A DNA stretch of 15,065 nucleotides from assembly GCA_002333425.1 (NCBI GenBank), contig DDBL01000106.1, positions 8,801 through 23,865 of the forward strand. Direction: 5' to 3'. Every line of letters begins with the position of its first letter. Position 1 is the first letter of the stretch. The notes beneath the pieces are model-generated. The model did no database searches. It was not told the origin of the DNA and saw only the letters and a program-made list of their open reading frames with translations. Positions 1-8,083 of this stretch are shown here, piece by piece. A program made the translations under genes and the position numbers. Source of the DNA: Leptospiraceae bacterium UBA2033 (GTDB lineage: Bacteria > Spirochaetota > Leptospiria > Leptospirales > Leptospiraceae).

Positions 1-279
1 GGTCGCACGTTGAATAATTCTTTTATCATCTTAGATGAAGCCCAAAACTGCACGGTTTCTCAATTGAAAATGTTTCTTACTCGTATTGGAAAAAATTCTC
101 GTATGAGTTTGTCTGGAGATATTACTCAGATTGATTTGGATAGAGGTAGATCAGGACTTGAGAAAGTTCTTTCTATTTTGAAAGACACTCCCCAAATTGG
201 AATTATGAATTTAGAAAGAGAGGATATTACCCGTCATCCGCTCGTATCAGTAATCGTAGACAAGTTTGAGGGAATATGA
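1..279 (+). CDS. phoH: PhoH-family ATPase, C-terminal part (5' end outside window)
   Basis: The frame is open from base 1 and begins Gly-Arg-Thr-Leu-Asn-Asn, so the first TTG at base 10 is internal, not a start. About 92 residues remain. The Walker B segment FIILDEAQN is followed by a KMFLTRIG segment, SGDITQIDL and a late RHPL element, the order seen at the end of PhoH/YlaK-type P-loop ATPases. The Walker A motif must lie upstream of the window. PhoH proteins are cytoplasmic nucleotide-binding proteins linked to RNA metabolism and phosphate or stress responses; their exact role is unsettled. The TGA stop overlaps the ATG of the next gene (ATGA at 276-279), indicating translational coupling with the HD-7TM protein, a pairing common in many bacteria. 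Family assignment is firm; function is by family only. Confidence 0.93.
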   Translation, partial: GRTLNNSFIILDEAQNCTVSQLKMFLTRIGKNSRMSLSGDITQIDLDRGRSGLEKVLSILKDTPQIGIMNLEREDITRHPLVSVIVDKFEGI

Positions 280-2705
280 AATTTAATTTCTTAGAATATC
301 TAGAATCATTCATGGCGAATACGACAGATATTCTAACCAAAGTCAGACCAATTCAATTTGTGCGACAATTACAATTCTACCTAGTTCTAGTTACTTTGAC
401 AATGGTAACGTATTTTCTTGCCTCTCCTTATTTGGGTCAGGAAAAAATTGATCTAGGGGAAGATGGATCTTATTCGGTTGGAAATGTTTCTCCTGAGTCT
501 ATCATCTCCAATAAAGAAATTATCTACGACGATCTAGACAAAACCAAACTCAAAAAAGCAGAAGCCTATAAATCAGCCTCACTCGTCTTCGAGAGAGACT
601 ACTCGGTGTTAATCACTCTCATTCAAAACTATATTGATGAAGACTTTGACAATCTAAAAGTCATTGCCGCCGAAGGAAACACAAATAGAAATATCGGATT
701 TTTAGTTTATAAAAATATTCGTTGGAAATTTAGAAGTCGCGAAGACCTAGAATTTCTTTTAAATTATCCAAGAAAAGATAAACTAAAAGAGCTTGTCCAA
801 AAAGGTACAAATCTAATTTTTTCTTCTTACTGTATTCTAAAAGATGTTTCGCCCGATGTGACAAATTCCCTCGGTTTAGGTGTTCACGTTATCAATAAAG
901 GCGCAAAGGAAAATACTTCTACACTCGATGCAACACATGTTTTTCCGAGAACTGCTATTTATCAAAATAAAAAAGTACAAGAAAAATTATCCAAACATTT
1001 AGATGAAAAACTTACTGGCATTGATTCTAATACCTTGACCATCACAAAAAGAATGATTTTATCTACTTACATTTATTCTTTTCCAGCTTGTGTTTACAAA
1101 CCAGAAGAAACAGAGTTACAAAAACAAAAAGAAGTAGCAAAAGTAAATATTGTAAAAAGTAAAATCACAAAAAATGAAGTGATCGTAAAAAAGGGAGAAT
1201 TAGTAACTCCTGAAATTAGAACCAGACTCGAACTTTTAAACGAACACAATTCCCGGGCAAATATCAATTCTATTCTTTCTATTCTAATTGTTCAAATTAT
1301 TCTTGTGAGCATAATCATTGTTTTTCTCATCAAGTATGATCCTAAACGTCTAAATGATGTTTCGAGTAACGTTATTTTGTTTTCGACCATTTGGATTTTG
1401 ACACTTTATACATTTACTCTTTCTAAATTCTTTTATCATCCTGATAATAACTTTGAATCCGTTTATTACTTTGGAATATTTATACCAATTGCAATGATTT
1501 GTATGTTAATTGCGTTTATTTTTGATGAACAATTATCTATTGCACTTGGATTTTACCTTTCGTTTTTTATCTTTCTTTCTTCTCAAAATAATGCTACGTC
1601 TTTCATCATTGCATTTTCTACTACCGTTGTTGCCGCGATGTATGGAAGTCGAATCCGAAAAAGAATTGATTTTATCAAATCAGGAATTTATATCGCAGGT
1701 GTTCAGATTCTAGTGGCTACTAGTGGTTATCTGATTGACTCCCGCCAGTATTGGGTGACAACTTCTAGTGGTTCTTTTTTGTCTGATTTAGCTAGATCAA
1801 ACATTTTCAAAATCTATATCGCGTGTATTGTAAATGGATTTGCCTGTGCTCTTATGACTCAGTTTTTACTTCCTGTGTATGAATACATTTTTAATATACC
1901 AACAAGATTCAAATTACAAGAGCTAGCGGATACCGGTCATCCACTCCTCCAAGCACTTCTCACAAAAGCGCCTTCTACTTATACACATACTTTTATGGTA
2001 GCCGCACTTTCCGAGAGAGCAGCCCAAAACCTAGGATTAGATTGGTTATTGGTTCGAGTCGGCGTGTATTTTCATGATATTGGAAAAATTCCAAACGCTG
2101 GTTTTTTTGTAGAAAACCAACATTTAATTCCCAAAAAAGAAAACATTGATAAAAACAACCCAGGTCACGCTGCAAAAATCGTAATCGATCATGTAATTGA
2201 TGGAATCGAAATGGCAAAAAAAGCACGACTCCCAAGAGAGATAATCAGTTTTATCCCCGAACACCATGGAACAAGTACGATGGCATTTTTTTATCACAAA
2301 GCTCTAGCTGATCTTTCTCCGAATCAACGCAAACGTATTGACAAAAGAGATTTTATGTATCCGGGACCAAAACCACAACGAAAAGAGACTGCGATCGTAA
2401 TGATTGCTGACTCAGTGGAAGCAGCCAGTCGATCCCTAGACGAAATTACACCGCAAGCATTAGATGATCTAATCCAAAAGATAATCAACATTAAACTCGC
2501 AGAAAATCAACTAGATGAATGTGACCTTACACTTGGGGATCTAAGCATTATCAAATCTTCTTTTAAAGAAATTTTACTCTCCAGTCTCCACCAACGCCCC
2601 AAATACCCAAGCTCAGAAGACACCAAAAAACTCGAAAACAAAGAAGATCTAAATAAAAAAGAAACACCCGCAAAAAAAATGAAAGTAACGAAAAGTAAAA
2701 AATAA
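276..2705 (+). CDS. pgpH: HD-7TM membrane phosphohydrolase, PgpH/YqfF type (probable c-di-AMP phosphodiesterase)
   Basis: This complete 809-residue protein has the full PgpH layout. A membrane segment lies near residues 33-51, followed by an extracytoplasmic domain of about 280 residues. A block of about seven hydrophobic helices begins near 334 (ILSILIVQIILVS), and a cytoplasmic HD domain starts near 555. Visible metal-site residues include H571, H600-D601 (FHDIGKIPN), H631 (NPGHAA), H663-H664 (PEHHGTS) and D712 (IADSVEAASR). YPGPKPQ at 695-701 is a family hallmark. Known members hydrolyse cyclic di-AMP; that activity here is inferred from the family. The last 35 or so residues form a lysine-rich, probably disordered tail. 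The ATG overlaps the phoH stop, with GAGGGA at 268-273 as a tight ribosome-binding site. Met13 is a possible alternative start but lacks a visible Shine-Dalgarno. No ybeY follows directly. Confidence 0.93.
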   Translation: MKFNFLEYLESFMANTTDILTKVRPIQFVRQLQFYLVLVTLTMVTYFLASPYLGQEKIDLGEDGSYSVGNVSPESIISNKEIIYDDLDKTKLKKAEAYKSASLVFERDYSVLITLIQNYIDEDFDNLKVIAAEGNTNRNIGFLVYKNIRWKFRSREDLEFLLNYPRKDKLKELVQKGTNLIFSSYCILKDVSPDVTNSLGLGVHVINKGAKENTSTLDATHVFPRTAIYQNKKVQEKLSKHLDEKLTGIDSNTLTITKRMILSTYIYSFPACVYKPEETELQKQKEVAKVNIVKSKITKNEVIVKKGELVTPEIRTRLELLNEHNSRANINSILSILIVQIILVSIIIVFLIKYDPKRLNDVSSNVILFSTIWILTLYTFTLSKFFYHPDNNFESVYYFGIFIPIAMICMLIAFIFDEQLSIALGFYLSFFIFLSSQNNATSFIIAFSTTVVAAMYGSRIRKRIDFIKSGIYIAGVQILVATSGYLIDSRQYWVTTSSGSFLSDLARSNIFKIYIACIVNGFACALMTQFLLPVYEYIFNIPTRFKLQELADTGHPLLQALLTKAPSTYTHTFMVAALSERAAQNLGLDWLLVRVGVYFHDIGKIPNAGFFVENQHLIPKKENIDKNNPGHAAKIVIDHVIDGIEMAKKARLPREIISFIPEHHGTSTMAFFYHKALADLSPNQRKRIDKRDFMYPGPKPQRKETAIVMIADSVEAASRSLDEITPQALDDLIQKIINIKLAENQLDECDLTLGDLSIIKSSFKEILLSSLHQRPKYPSSEDTKKLENKEDLNKKETPAKKMKVTKSKK

Positions 2706-2722
2706 ACTGACTGGTAACTGGT

Positions 2723-2754
2723 TTGCCACAGAGCCACTGAGACTCCGAGAGTTT
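2723..2754 (-). repeat. Dispersed repeat, copy A (inverted relative to copies B and C)
   Basis: The stretch starts with TTGCCACAGAG, then CCACTGAGAC and TCCGAGAG. It matches the reverse complement of copy B (2876-2916) with a few mismatches and one-base indels. A and B face each other across about 120 bases, so the RNA could fold into a long imperfect stem just downstream of the HD-7TM stop codon. The stem could protect or terminate the transcript, or the pair could be the ends of a small non-autonomous element. No target-site duplication was seen. Confidence 0.7.
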
Positions 2755-2875
2755 GAGGATTGTGTTATTTTTATTCCTATTCGTCAAATTAAAGAGAGCT
2801 AATGAAATATTAGGATTCAATTATTAAATCGTAAACAACGACTGATTTACCAAATCTCGTACAATTAATTCTCTT

Positions 2876-2916
2876 GAAATTTCTCCGTGTCTCAGTGCCT
2901 CTGTGGCAATATCTTT
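2876..2916 (+). repeat. Dispersed repeat, copy B
   Basis: The core reads CTCCGTGTCTCAGTGCCTC, then TGTGGCAAT and a T-run. It pairs with copy A in inverted orientation and matches copy C (9173-9212) in direct orientation, including the TGGCAAT plus T-rich right end. Similar CTC(T/C)GTG...CTCTGTGGC strings are, from memory, scattered between genes in many environmental genomes. The copy ends five bases before the TTGACA of the promoter at 2921, so it sets the upstream context of that promoter. Between copies A and B (2755-2875) there is only AT-rich sequence with no convincing gene. Confidence 0.7.
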
Positions 2917-2920
2917 TTAC

Positions 2921-2949
2921 TTGACAAGAGATTTTAACTACAATACTAT
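2921..2949 (+). promoter_or_regulatory. Strong sigma70-type promoter for the 3038 gene
   Basis: A perfect TTGACA (2921-2926) is followed by exactly 17 bases and TACTAT (2944-2949). Transcription would start near 2956, giving a leader of about 80 bases before the ATG at 3038. It points at the unknown-protein/DUF255 gene pair. It lies directly after repeat copy B, so the repeat could influence upstream-element or readthrough behaviour. Assignment is from consensus match only. Confidence 0.62.
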
Positions 2950-2966
2950 CCGAAAAACAAATTCGA

Positions 2967-2994
2967 TTGACATTGATTTTGCCTAGTTAAGAAT
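2967..2994 (+). promoter_or_regulatory. Possible second tandem promoter
   Basis: A second perfect TTGACA (2967-2972) lies 46 bases after the first. Only weak -10 candidates follow (TAAGAA at 2988-2993 with a 15-base spacer, or AAGAAT one base later). It may be a weaker second start, a regulated promoter, or chance in AT-rich DNA. Confidence 0.25.
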
Positions 2995-3037
2995 CAACTA
3001 AAATCGCTATTGAGCATTTTAATTCATACAATACAAT

Positions 3038-4969
3038 ATGTCTACACAGGCCGAATTAGAGTTCAAATATTCCTTTTTAAAAGTCCGAAAAGAGAAGGAC
3101 TCTATTTTAATGGGTATCAACCCAACGAATAAGTACCAACACGAATTACTCAAATCAATCAAAACGTTAAACACAATCCAACACGCCACAAAAGGTATGT
3201 TGTTCACTTTAAACAATACCATACTAGAACAATTACAAATCGATATGAAAACAGCCATAACGAATGTAAGTTCTCTCATTAACAGCCAGTTAGCCGCTCA
3301 AGTATTGTGTTTTGAATTTGACGCCCACAACCGAACACTCAGGGTCACACCTTTTTTTATCACTCATCCACCCGAAGAAAAAAGTTATTCTATTTTTAAC
3401 TTATTCGATGAATTACTAAGTTACTCCTACAACGCAATTAAATCTTGGTATGACACAAGAGAGCAGTTAATTGGAGAAAATTTTAAAAAAGAACTGCTAT
3501 GGCAAATGAGTTCCAAAAATTCAGATCCGACTTCGTTCAAAGGTGTAAGTAGTTTATTTAACCCCATGCGAAAGTTTTTAGAAGCAAAAAACGGAATCGC
3601 AATTCCAGATGATATGTTAGAATATATCAATCGTGAATTAACAAAACGACTTGTCGAATCTCAAATTGCAAGAGAGGTTCCAGGGCATGGACTCCTCATG
3701 TTAAAGTCCAATGAGATTTTAGATCATTTTGAATCTGCAGTTTCTGCTATGACTGAAAAATTAATTCCAAGCCTTGCAAATGATCCCAACTTAAAAAGTA
3801 GAGTAGATAAAGTAACCTTAGAAGAAAAAGTATATAGCCAAGTAGAAAACTTCCCAATCAAAACTGCGAAATATTCCTCTGAAAAAGCAAAAGAGATTCG
3901 TCAATATAGAACAGCAGTTCCAGGAAAAACAAATTTTAGTTATCCTGGTTCATTGTGTGTGGAAACTATCATTAGCCTCGAAGAAGCTGCCGAAGATAGA
4001 TACCAAATTTCGTGGAAAGACGAATGTAATAAAATGAAACAAGAGTTTAAGAAGAACATCACAGTTCCTTCAAATAAGTGGAGCAAATTGATATTATTCG
4101 TAAACCATTCAGATTCTCTTGAAATCAATCCAGATGTCTGGAAAGATTTAACTACTGATAAAGATTTATTTTATTTAAAATGGCAAATGCCACAAAACAC
4201 AGTTCACGTTTTTACAGGCAAAGATCCAAGTTTTTTTAAAGTATTAGTTACAGGGATGTCCAATCTTTCTCCTTCCGAAATGTGGAAAGCGTCTGCTCTG
4301 AAGGCTTTGATAGAAAAAAACGAAAGGCATTTGCGAACTATTCTAAATGATAGTAATTTTTATTCTGTCTATCAAAATCTAGAAAAAAGAATTCTGATGC
4401 AATACATGCCTTGGTATTTTAGAATATTTTTATATTTCCCACTTTCTATATTCCAAGACGTGGTTCTTGTAAATGCAAAAAAAATGATTTCTGTTGAACA
4501 AGAAATTTATTCCAGTAAAAATGATGCGCATAATATCAAATACATGTCAGATTTACAAATCAAAAAAGCAGAACGACTTGCGAGAATCAAAGAACAAGCT
4601 CTTTATGAATCTGTAGTTGAAACCTTGGATTTATTTTATCTGAGTATGCGAAAAATTCCTTCCGTAAATGATGTTAGAAATTATTTTCCTGATTATGAAG
4701 CATTCTCAAATATTATCAATGTAAGAAATTTTAGAATCATCAATCTTCCTATCAAAAATTCAGAAGAAACCGAAATCCTACTCTACCCAGACAACGAAGA
4801 TTGGGGTAATAAAAAACAATCGCTCATAAAAACTTTAGATATAATTGTAAATGAAAAAAATCCACACCTAGTTGTGGCTAATACTGATAAAACTCGAATC
4901 GAAAAAGCACAAAAATTACTCAACCTAATCGAAACTAATAGTTCTCCGAAAATGAAAGCGGCTAGCTAA
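3038..4969 (+). CDS. Protein of unknown function (643 residues), first gene of an operon with a DUF255 protein
   Basis: I do not recognise this family. The protein has no signal peptide and reads as mainly soluble and alpha-helical with mixed charge. One hydrophobic stretch lies at residues 454-478 (begins MQYMPWYFRIFLYFPLSIF), which could be a membrane-associated helix or a buried core helix. The C-terminal third contains a charged helical region (KKAERLARIKEQ), then IPSVNDVRNYFPDYEAF. It is probably a spirochaete-restricted family. The ATG at 3038 is the first possible start after an in-frame TAA at 3020, but no Shine-Dalgarno precedes it. Met25 (ATG at 3110) has AAGGA ten bases upstream and is a real alternative. 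A strong promoter lies upstream, and the next gene starts 21 bases after the stop, so the two are probably co-transcribed. No catalytic motif is visible. Confidence 0.85.
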   Translation: MSTQAELEFKYSFLKVRKEKDSILMGINPTNKYQHELLKSIKTLNTIQHATKGMLFTLNNTILEQLQIDMKTAITNVSSLINSQLAAQVLCFEFDAHNRTLRVTPFFITHPPEEKSYSIFNLFDELLSYSYNAIKSWYDTREQLIGENFKKELLWQMSSKNSDPTSFKGVSSLFNPMRKFLEAKNGIAIPDDMLEYINRELTKRLVESQIAREVPGHGLLMLKSNEILDHFESAVSAMTEKLIPSLANDPNLKSRVDKVTLEEKVYSQVENFPIKTAKYSSEKAKEIRQYRTAVPGKTNFSYPGSLCVETIISLEEAAEDRYQISWKDECNKMKQEFKKNITVPSNKWSKLILFVNHSDSLEINPDVWKDLTTDKDLFYLKWQMPQNTVHVFTGKDPSFFKVLVTGMSNLSPSEMWKASALKALIEKNERHLRTILNDSNFYSVYQNLEKRILMQYMPWYFRIFLYFPLSIFQDVVLVNAKKMISVEQEIYSSKNDAHNIKYMSDLQIKKAERLARIKEQALYESVVETLDLFYLSMRKIPSVNDVRNYFPDYEAFSNIINVRNFRIINLPIKNSEETEILLYPDNEDWGNKKQSLIKTLDIIVNEKNPHLVVANTDKTRIEKAQKLLNLIETNSSPKMKAAS

Positions 4970-4990
4970 ACCAAAAGGAATTTTCAATAT

Positions 4991-7063
4991 ATGAATTCAA
5001 ATCGCAAGCCAAATCGTCTCATACACGAAAAAAGTCCGTACCTATTGCAACATGCTTACAATCCAGTAAATTGGTATCCATGGAGCGAAGAGCCGTTTGA
5101 TAAAGCAAAAAATGAGGATAAGATTGTTTTGCTGTCAATTGGATATGCGACTTGTCATTGGTGTCATGTTATGGAGCGGGAATCTTTTGAAGATGAGAAA
5201 ACGGCTGATGTTTTAAATCAAGATTTTGTGTGTATAAAAGTTGACCGAGAAGAAAGACCCGACATAGACAAAATTTATATGGATGCAATTCATGCTATGG
5301 GAGAGCAAGGTGGCTGGCCTCTCAATGTATTTCTAACACCTCAGAAAAAACCAATCGCTGGCGGAACCTATTTTCCACCTGTACAAAAGTATGGTAGAAA
5401 AAGTTTTACTGAAATTTTGGGAATTATAAAAAATGTTTGGAACACACGAAAACAAGAACTCATAGAATCATCTGAGGCAATTGTAACCCATTTACAAAAA
5501 GAGGATTTTGCGGCTAATTCTGACTTAACTCTACCTGCTGAATCTGCATTTGAAAACGGATATAGTATGTATGAACGTTTTTTTGATGAAACCTTTTACG
5601 GATTCAAAACAAATATGGTGAACAAATTTCCGCCTAGTATGAGTTTGTCTTATCTACTTGGTTTTTACAAAAGAACAAAAAATCAAAAAGCGCTTTTTAT
5701 GGTCGAAAAAACCCTACAAGCCATGAAAAAAGGTGGGATCTATGACCAAATAGGAGGTGGAATTAGCCGTTATGCGACAGATCATAAATGGCTCGTACCT
5801 CATTTTGAGAAGATGCTATATGACAATTCTCTTTTTATACTAGCACTTACTGACTGTTATCTCACATCTGGAAATTCTTTTTATAAAGATGTTGTATATG
5901 ATATAGTAAATTATATCAGGCGAGATATGACTCTAGAAGAAGGAGCAATCGCTTGCGCAGAAGATGCTGACAGTGAAGGGGAAGAAGGAAAATTCTACAT
6001 TTGGAGTTTGAGTGAGTTTCGCTCAATTTGTGGAGAAGATTCATCTATTCTAGAAAAATTCTGGGACGTTACCGAAGAAGGCAATTTTGAAGGACACAAT
6101 ATTTTAAATGAAAACTTTGAAACTGATTTTATAAATGAAAATAATCTAAATCCAAAAGAATTCAAACTACTTCTAGAAAAAAACAAGAAAAAACTATTAG
6201 AATACAGATCCAAACGAATTCGTCCACTTAGAGATGATAAAGTTTTAACTTCTTGGAATTGTCTTTATCTGAGAGCTATAACAAATGCCTCTATTGCATT
6301 TCAAGACAAATCGTTGTTAGACGACGCTGTGAAAATATATGATTTTATTCATAAAAATCTATTTAACGAAAGTTGTAGACTTCTCAGAAGATACCGAAAT
6401 GGAGAAGCTAGATTTTTTGCCTATTTGACTGATTACGCAGAATTAGCATTAGCCTCTATTTATTTATACAAAGCAACTTATGATTCAAAATACATTAAAT
6501 CAGCTCATAGTATGGCAGAAGAGACCATTCGTTTATTCAGATCTCCTGCTGGTCCTTTTTATGATACAGGCAGTGACACAGAAGAGTTAATTCGTAGATC
6601 TATTGATGGATATGATGGAGTTGAACCCTCGGGTAATAGCTCTATGGCGCATGTATTAAATCTGCTTGCTTCCCTTGGAATTGAAACAAGTCGTTATGAA
6701 GAAATCGCAAATTCAATTTATCGCTTTTTTTCAGAGGATTTAAACTCTCGTGCGATTAGTTACCCTTCTATGTTATCCGCTTATCTTTATAATTCGAGTT
6801 CTCCCAAACAGATTGTGGTTTTAGCGGATAATGACAATTTGGCGACAAAGGAAGTTTTGAACTTTCTAGAAACTAGTTTTCTTCCTGATGCAATAATCGT
6901 TTATGCCTCCAAGGAAAATGTGAAAGACTTAGAAATGATTTTACCTGTTTTAAAAGGAAAATTTTCGGATAAACCACTAGCTATTTTTGTATGCCAAAAT
7001 CAAACCTGCGATCTACCTGTTTATGATCTAAAATCATTACAAGAAAAACTAACCCTGTTGTAG
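4991..7063 (+). CDS. Thioredoxin-domain protein, DUF255/YyaL (SSP411) family
   Basis: This complete 690-residue protein has the usual family length. The N-terminal thioredoxin-like domain (about 1-165) begins NRLIHEKSPYLLQHAYNPVN. It carries a CxxC motif (CHWC, residues 55-58) and the conserved VDREERPDID and GGWPLNVFLTP elements. The rest is an all-helical (alpha/alpha)6-barrel domain like sugar epimerases or glycosidases, with HFEKMLYDN at 271-279, RPLRDDKVLTSWN at 411-423 and DGYDGVEPSGNSSM near 540. In the third motif the residue after WN is Cys; I recall Gly as usual. The family is widespread but has no agreed biochemical function; a redox role for CHWC is plausible, not shown. There is no signal peptide, so it should be cytoplasmic. 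AAAGGA lies about 11 bases before the ATG, and the gene follows the unknown 643-residue protein by 21 bases. Confidence 0.92.
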   Translation: MNSNRKPNRLIHEKSPYLLQHAYNPVNWYPWSEEPFDKAKNEDKIVLLSIGYATCHWCHVMERESFEDEKTADVLNQDFVCIKVDREERPDIDKIYMDAIHAMGEQGGWPLNVFLTPQKKPIAGGTYFPPVQKYGRKSFTEILGIIKNVWNTRKQELIESSEAIVTHLQKEDFAANSDLTLPAESAFENGYSMYERFFDETFYGFKTNMVNKFPPSMSLSYLLGFYKRTKNQKALFMVEKTLQAMKKGGIYDQIGGGISRYATDHKWLVPHFEKMLYDNSLFILALTDCYLTSGNSFYKDVVYDIVNYIRRDMTLEEGAIACAEDADSEGEEGKFYIWSLSEFRSICGEDSSILEKFWDVTEEGNFEGHNILNENFETDFINENNLNPKEFKLLLEKNKKKLLEYRSKRIRPLRDDKVLTSWNCLYLRAITNASIAFQDKSLLDDAVKIYDFIHKNLFNESCRLLRRYRNGEARFFAYLTDYAELALASIYLYKATYDSKYIKSAHSMAEETIRLFRSPAGPFYDTGSDTEELIRRSIDGYDGVEPSGNSSMAHVLNLLASLGIETSRYEEIANSIYRFFSEDLNSRAISYPSMLSAYLYNSSSPKQIVVLADNDNLATKEVLNFLETSFLPDAIIVYASKENVKDLEMILPVLKGKFSDKPLAIFVCQNQTCDLPVYDLKSLQEKLTLL

Positions 7064-7326
7064 AAAGTATTTTTTAGTGTAGGGGAAAATCTAGTAAATA
7101 GAGTTATGTGGTATGCTTAAAACCTTAACTATTAGTAAGGAAAAGACAATCCATTATTGTTAGAAATAACTTTATGAAAAAATTTAATATTTTGATATTT
7201 AGCTTTAAGAACGAATTTTCCTGGTATGGGCAAATATGATAGCTTGTATTCTTCTACTTGGGCATAAAAGGCTTTCTGCGACGTTTAAATCCTTATTCAT
7301 AATAAAATAATGGAGAGGAGAGACGC
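7064..7326. other. Intergenic spacer before the accessory block
   Basis: These 263 AT-rich bases separate the DUF255 gene from the first UDG-like gene. They hold a small inverted repeat GTTA-gaaa-TAAC (7159-7170) and, at the right end, a strong GGAGAGGAG ribosome-binding site (7312-7320). I see no convincing promoter with both boxes and no clear terminator for the upstream operon. The only short frame (7174-7239, 21 codons) lacks a ribosome-binding site. Confidence 0.5.
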
Positions 7327-7941
7327 ATGAAAAAAGTAAAGATATTACCTGTCAAAGGGAAAAACTATGAAACCGGTTATCTAAACGGCAAAAAGCTTAT
7401 GTTATGCTTAGAGTCAGCTTACCATCCGAATAAAGAGCAAATATCAGCGAACGAACTGAAGACACTCAATCATGATAATCTAGATGATCTTTTAGTTCAT
7501 GGTTTCGACAAGAGGACTTATAAGAATATGTCTTGGGCTATGGAAGGTCGTTTGATTTATGATGAAGAACAAATACAATTTTGGGATAAAGTTTTGTTTT
7601 ACAACTTTATCCAATGTCTTCCAGGTACAGAGTCTAGTGATAATCCAACCGATGAGATGTTTGAAGAAGGAATTATTCCGTTTCAGGAAGTTCTAGAGGA
7701 ATATACACCAGATATTGTCGGGGTCTTTAGCAAAGCTGTTTGGCGTTGGCTCCCGGATGATATGTTTCTAAAGGATACAGTTGAGGTTAAAGGTGTATCT
7801 AATTATACCGACTCAAAAGTATACCAAATTAGAACAAGTTCGAATTCTTATGCTTTATCATTTGGGACAAGGCACCCAAGTGGTCCTTATTCCTGGGAAA
7901 AGGCTCATGAAGATATTAAAAAGATATTGAAGCTTGCGTAG
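7327..7941 (+). CDS. Uracil-DNA-glycosylase-fold-like protein, subfamily 1 (function unknown)
   Basis: This 204-residue protein shows the motif order of the UDG superfamily. A first strand with loop, LMLCLESAYHP (24-34), sits where true UDGs have GQDPYH-like loops. FWDKVLFYNFIQ (85-96) is followed by NPTDEMFEEG (106-115), TPDIVGVFSKAVW (127-139) and a C-terminal HPS loop at 183-185 (RHPSGPYSWEKAHEDIKK). The FYN...PTDEM.EEG...PF.EVL...PDIV...HPS pattern matches, from memory, a widespread hypothetical family often labelled UDG-like. The usual water-activating Asp/Asn of UDGs is not evident in the first loop, so DNA uracil excision should not be assumed; a nucleic-acid-binding or defence role is possible. 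There is no signal peptide. GGAGAGGAG, six bases before the ATG, fixes the start. The gene stands alone, 263 bases after the previous one. Confidence 0.8.
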   Translation: MKKVKILPVKGKNYETGYLNGKKLMLCLESAYHPNKEQISANELKTLNHDNLDDLLVHGFDKRTYKNMSWAMEGRLIYDEEQIQFWDKVLFYNFIQCLPGTESSDNPTDEMFEEGIIPFQEVLEEYTPDIVGVFSKAVWRWLPDDMFLKDTVEVKGVSNYTDSKVYQIRTSSNSYALSFGTRHPSGPYSWEKAHEDIKKILKLA

Positions 7942-7981
7942 TATATCTTCAAAATCAAATTTTAGTCTATTCAATAATTTA

Positions 7982-8015
7982 CCCATGGGGGATTTGACAT
8001 AGATCGCCCCATGGG
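7982..8015. repeat. Inverted repeat CCCATGGGG / CCCCATGGG
   Basis: The 9-base arms at 7982-7990 and 8007-8015 are perfectly complementary. An inner GAT/ATC pairing, with one bulged G, shortens the loop to nine bases. It lies 40 bases after the stop of the first UDG-like gene. No T-run follows on either side, so it is a poor rho-independent terminator. It may act as an RNA-stabilising hairpin, a weak terminator or a protein-binding site. A TTGACA lies inside the loop at 7994-7999, but no good -10 follows. Confidence 0.6.
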
Positions 8016-8026
8016 AATTTAAGTGT

Positions 8027-8040
8027 TACCATGGTATAAG
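8027..8040 (+). promoter_or_regulatory. Palindrome TACCATGGTA overlapping a possible extended -10 box
   Basis: TACCATGGTA (8027-8036) is a perfect 10-base palindrome. Its right half runs into TGGTATAAG (8032-8040), which fits the extended -10 form TGnTATAAT with one mismatch. If real, transcription would start near 8047, giving a leader of about 100 bases for the gene at 8146, and the palindrome would be positioned as an operator. No clear -35 is present. This is inference from sequence form only. Confidence 0.3.
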
Positions 8041-8043
8041 ATT

Positions 8044-8067
8044 TTTAAGGTAGACATTACCTTTAAA
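8044..8067 (+). repeat. Small hairpin AAGGTA-gacat-TACCTT
   Basis: Arms at 8047-8052 and 8058-8063 are perfectly complementary around a 5-base loop. The stem extends by TTT/AAA with a single bulged T. It would lie at the very 5' end of a transcript starting from the extended -10 candidate. No T-run follows, so it is not a terminator. Confidence 0.45.
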
Positions 8068-8083
8068 CGAGATTACTTTCCTG

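Noticed and set aside
1510..1713. 67-codon hydrophobic frame inside the HD-7TM gene
   Set aside because: It is an out-of-frame shadow of the transmembrane helix region; the T-rich codons explain its hydrophobic look.
7174..7239. 21-codon plus-strand frame starting MKKFNIL
   Set aside because: No ribosome-binding site precedes it, it is very short, and nothing in the context supports a small peptide.
7994..8022. TTGACA in the loop of the CCCATGGG hairpin as a promoter
   Set aside because: The hexamer at the 17-base spacing is ATTTAA, a poor -10, and no gene starts at a fitting distance without crossing several hairpins.
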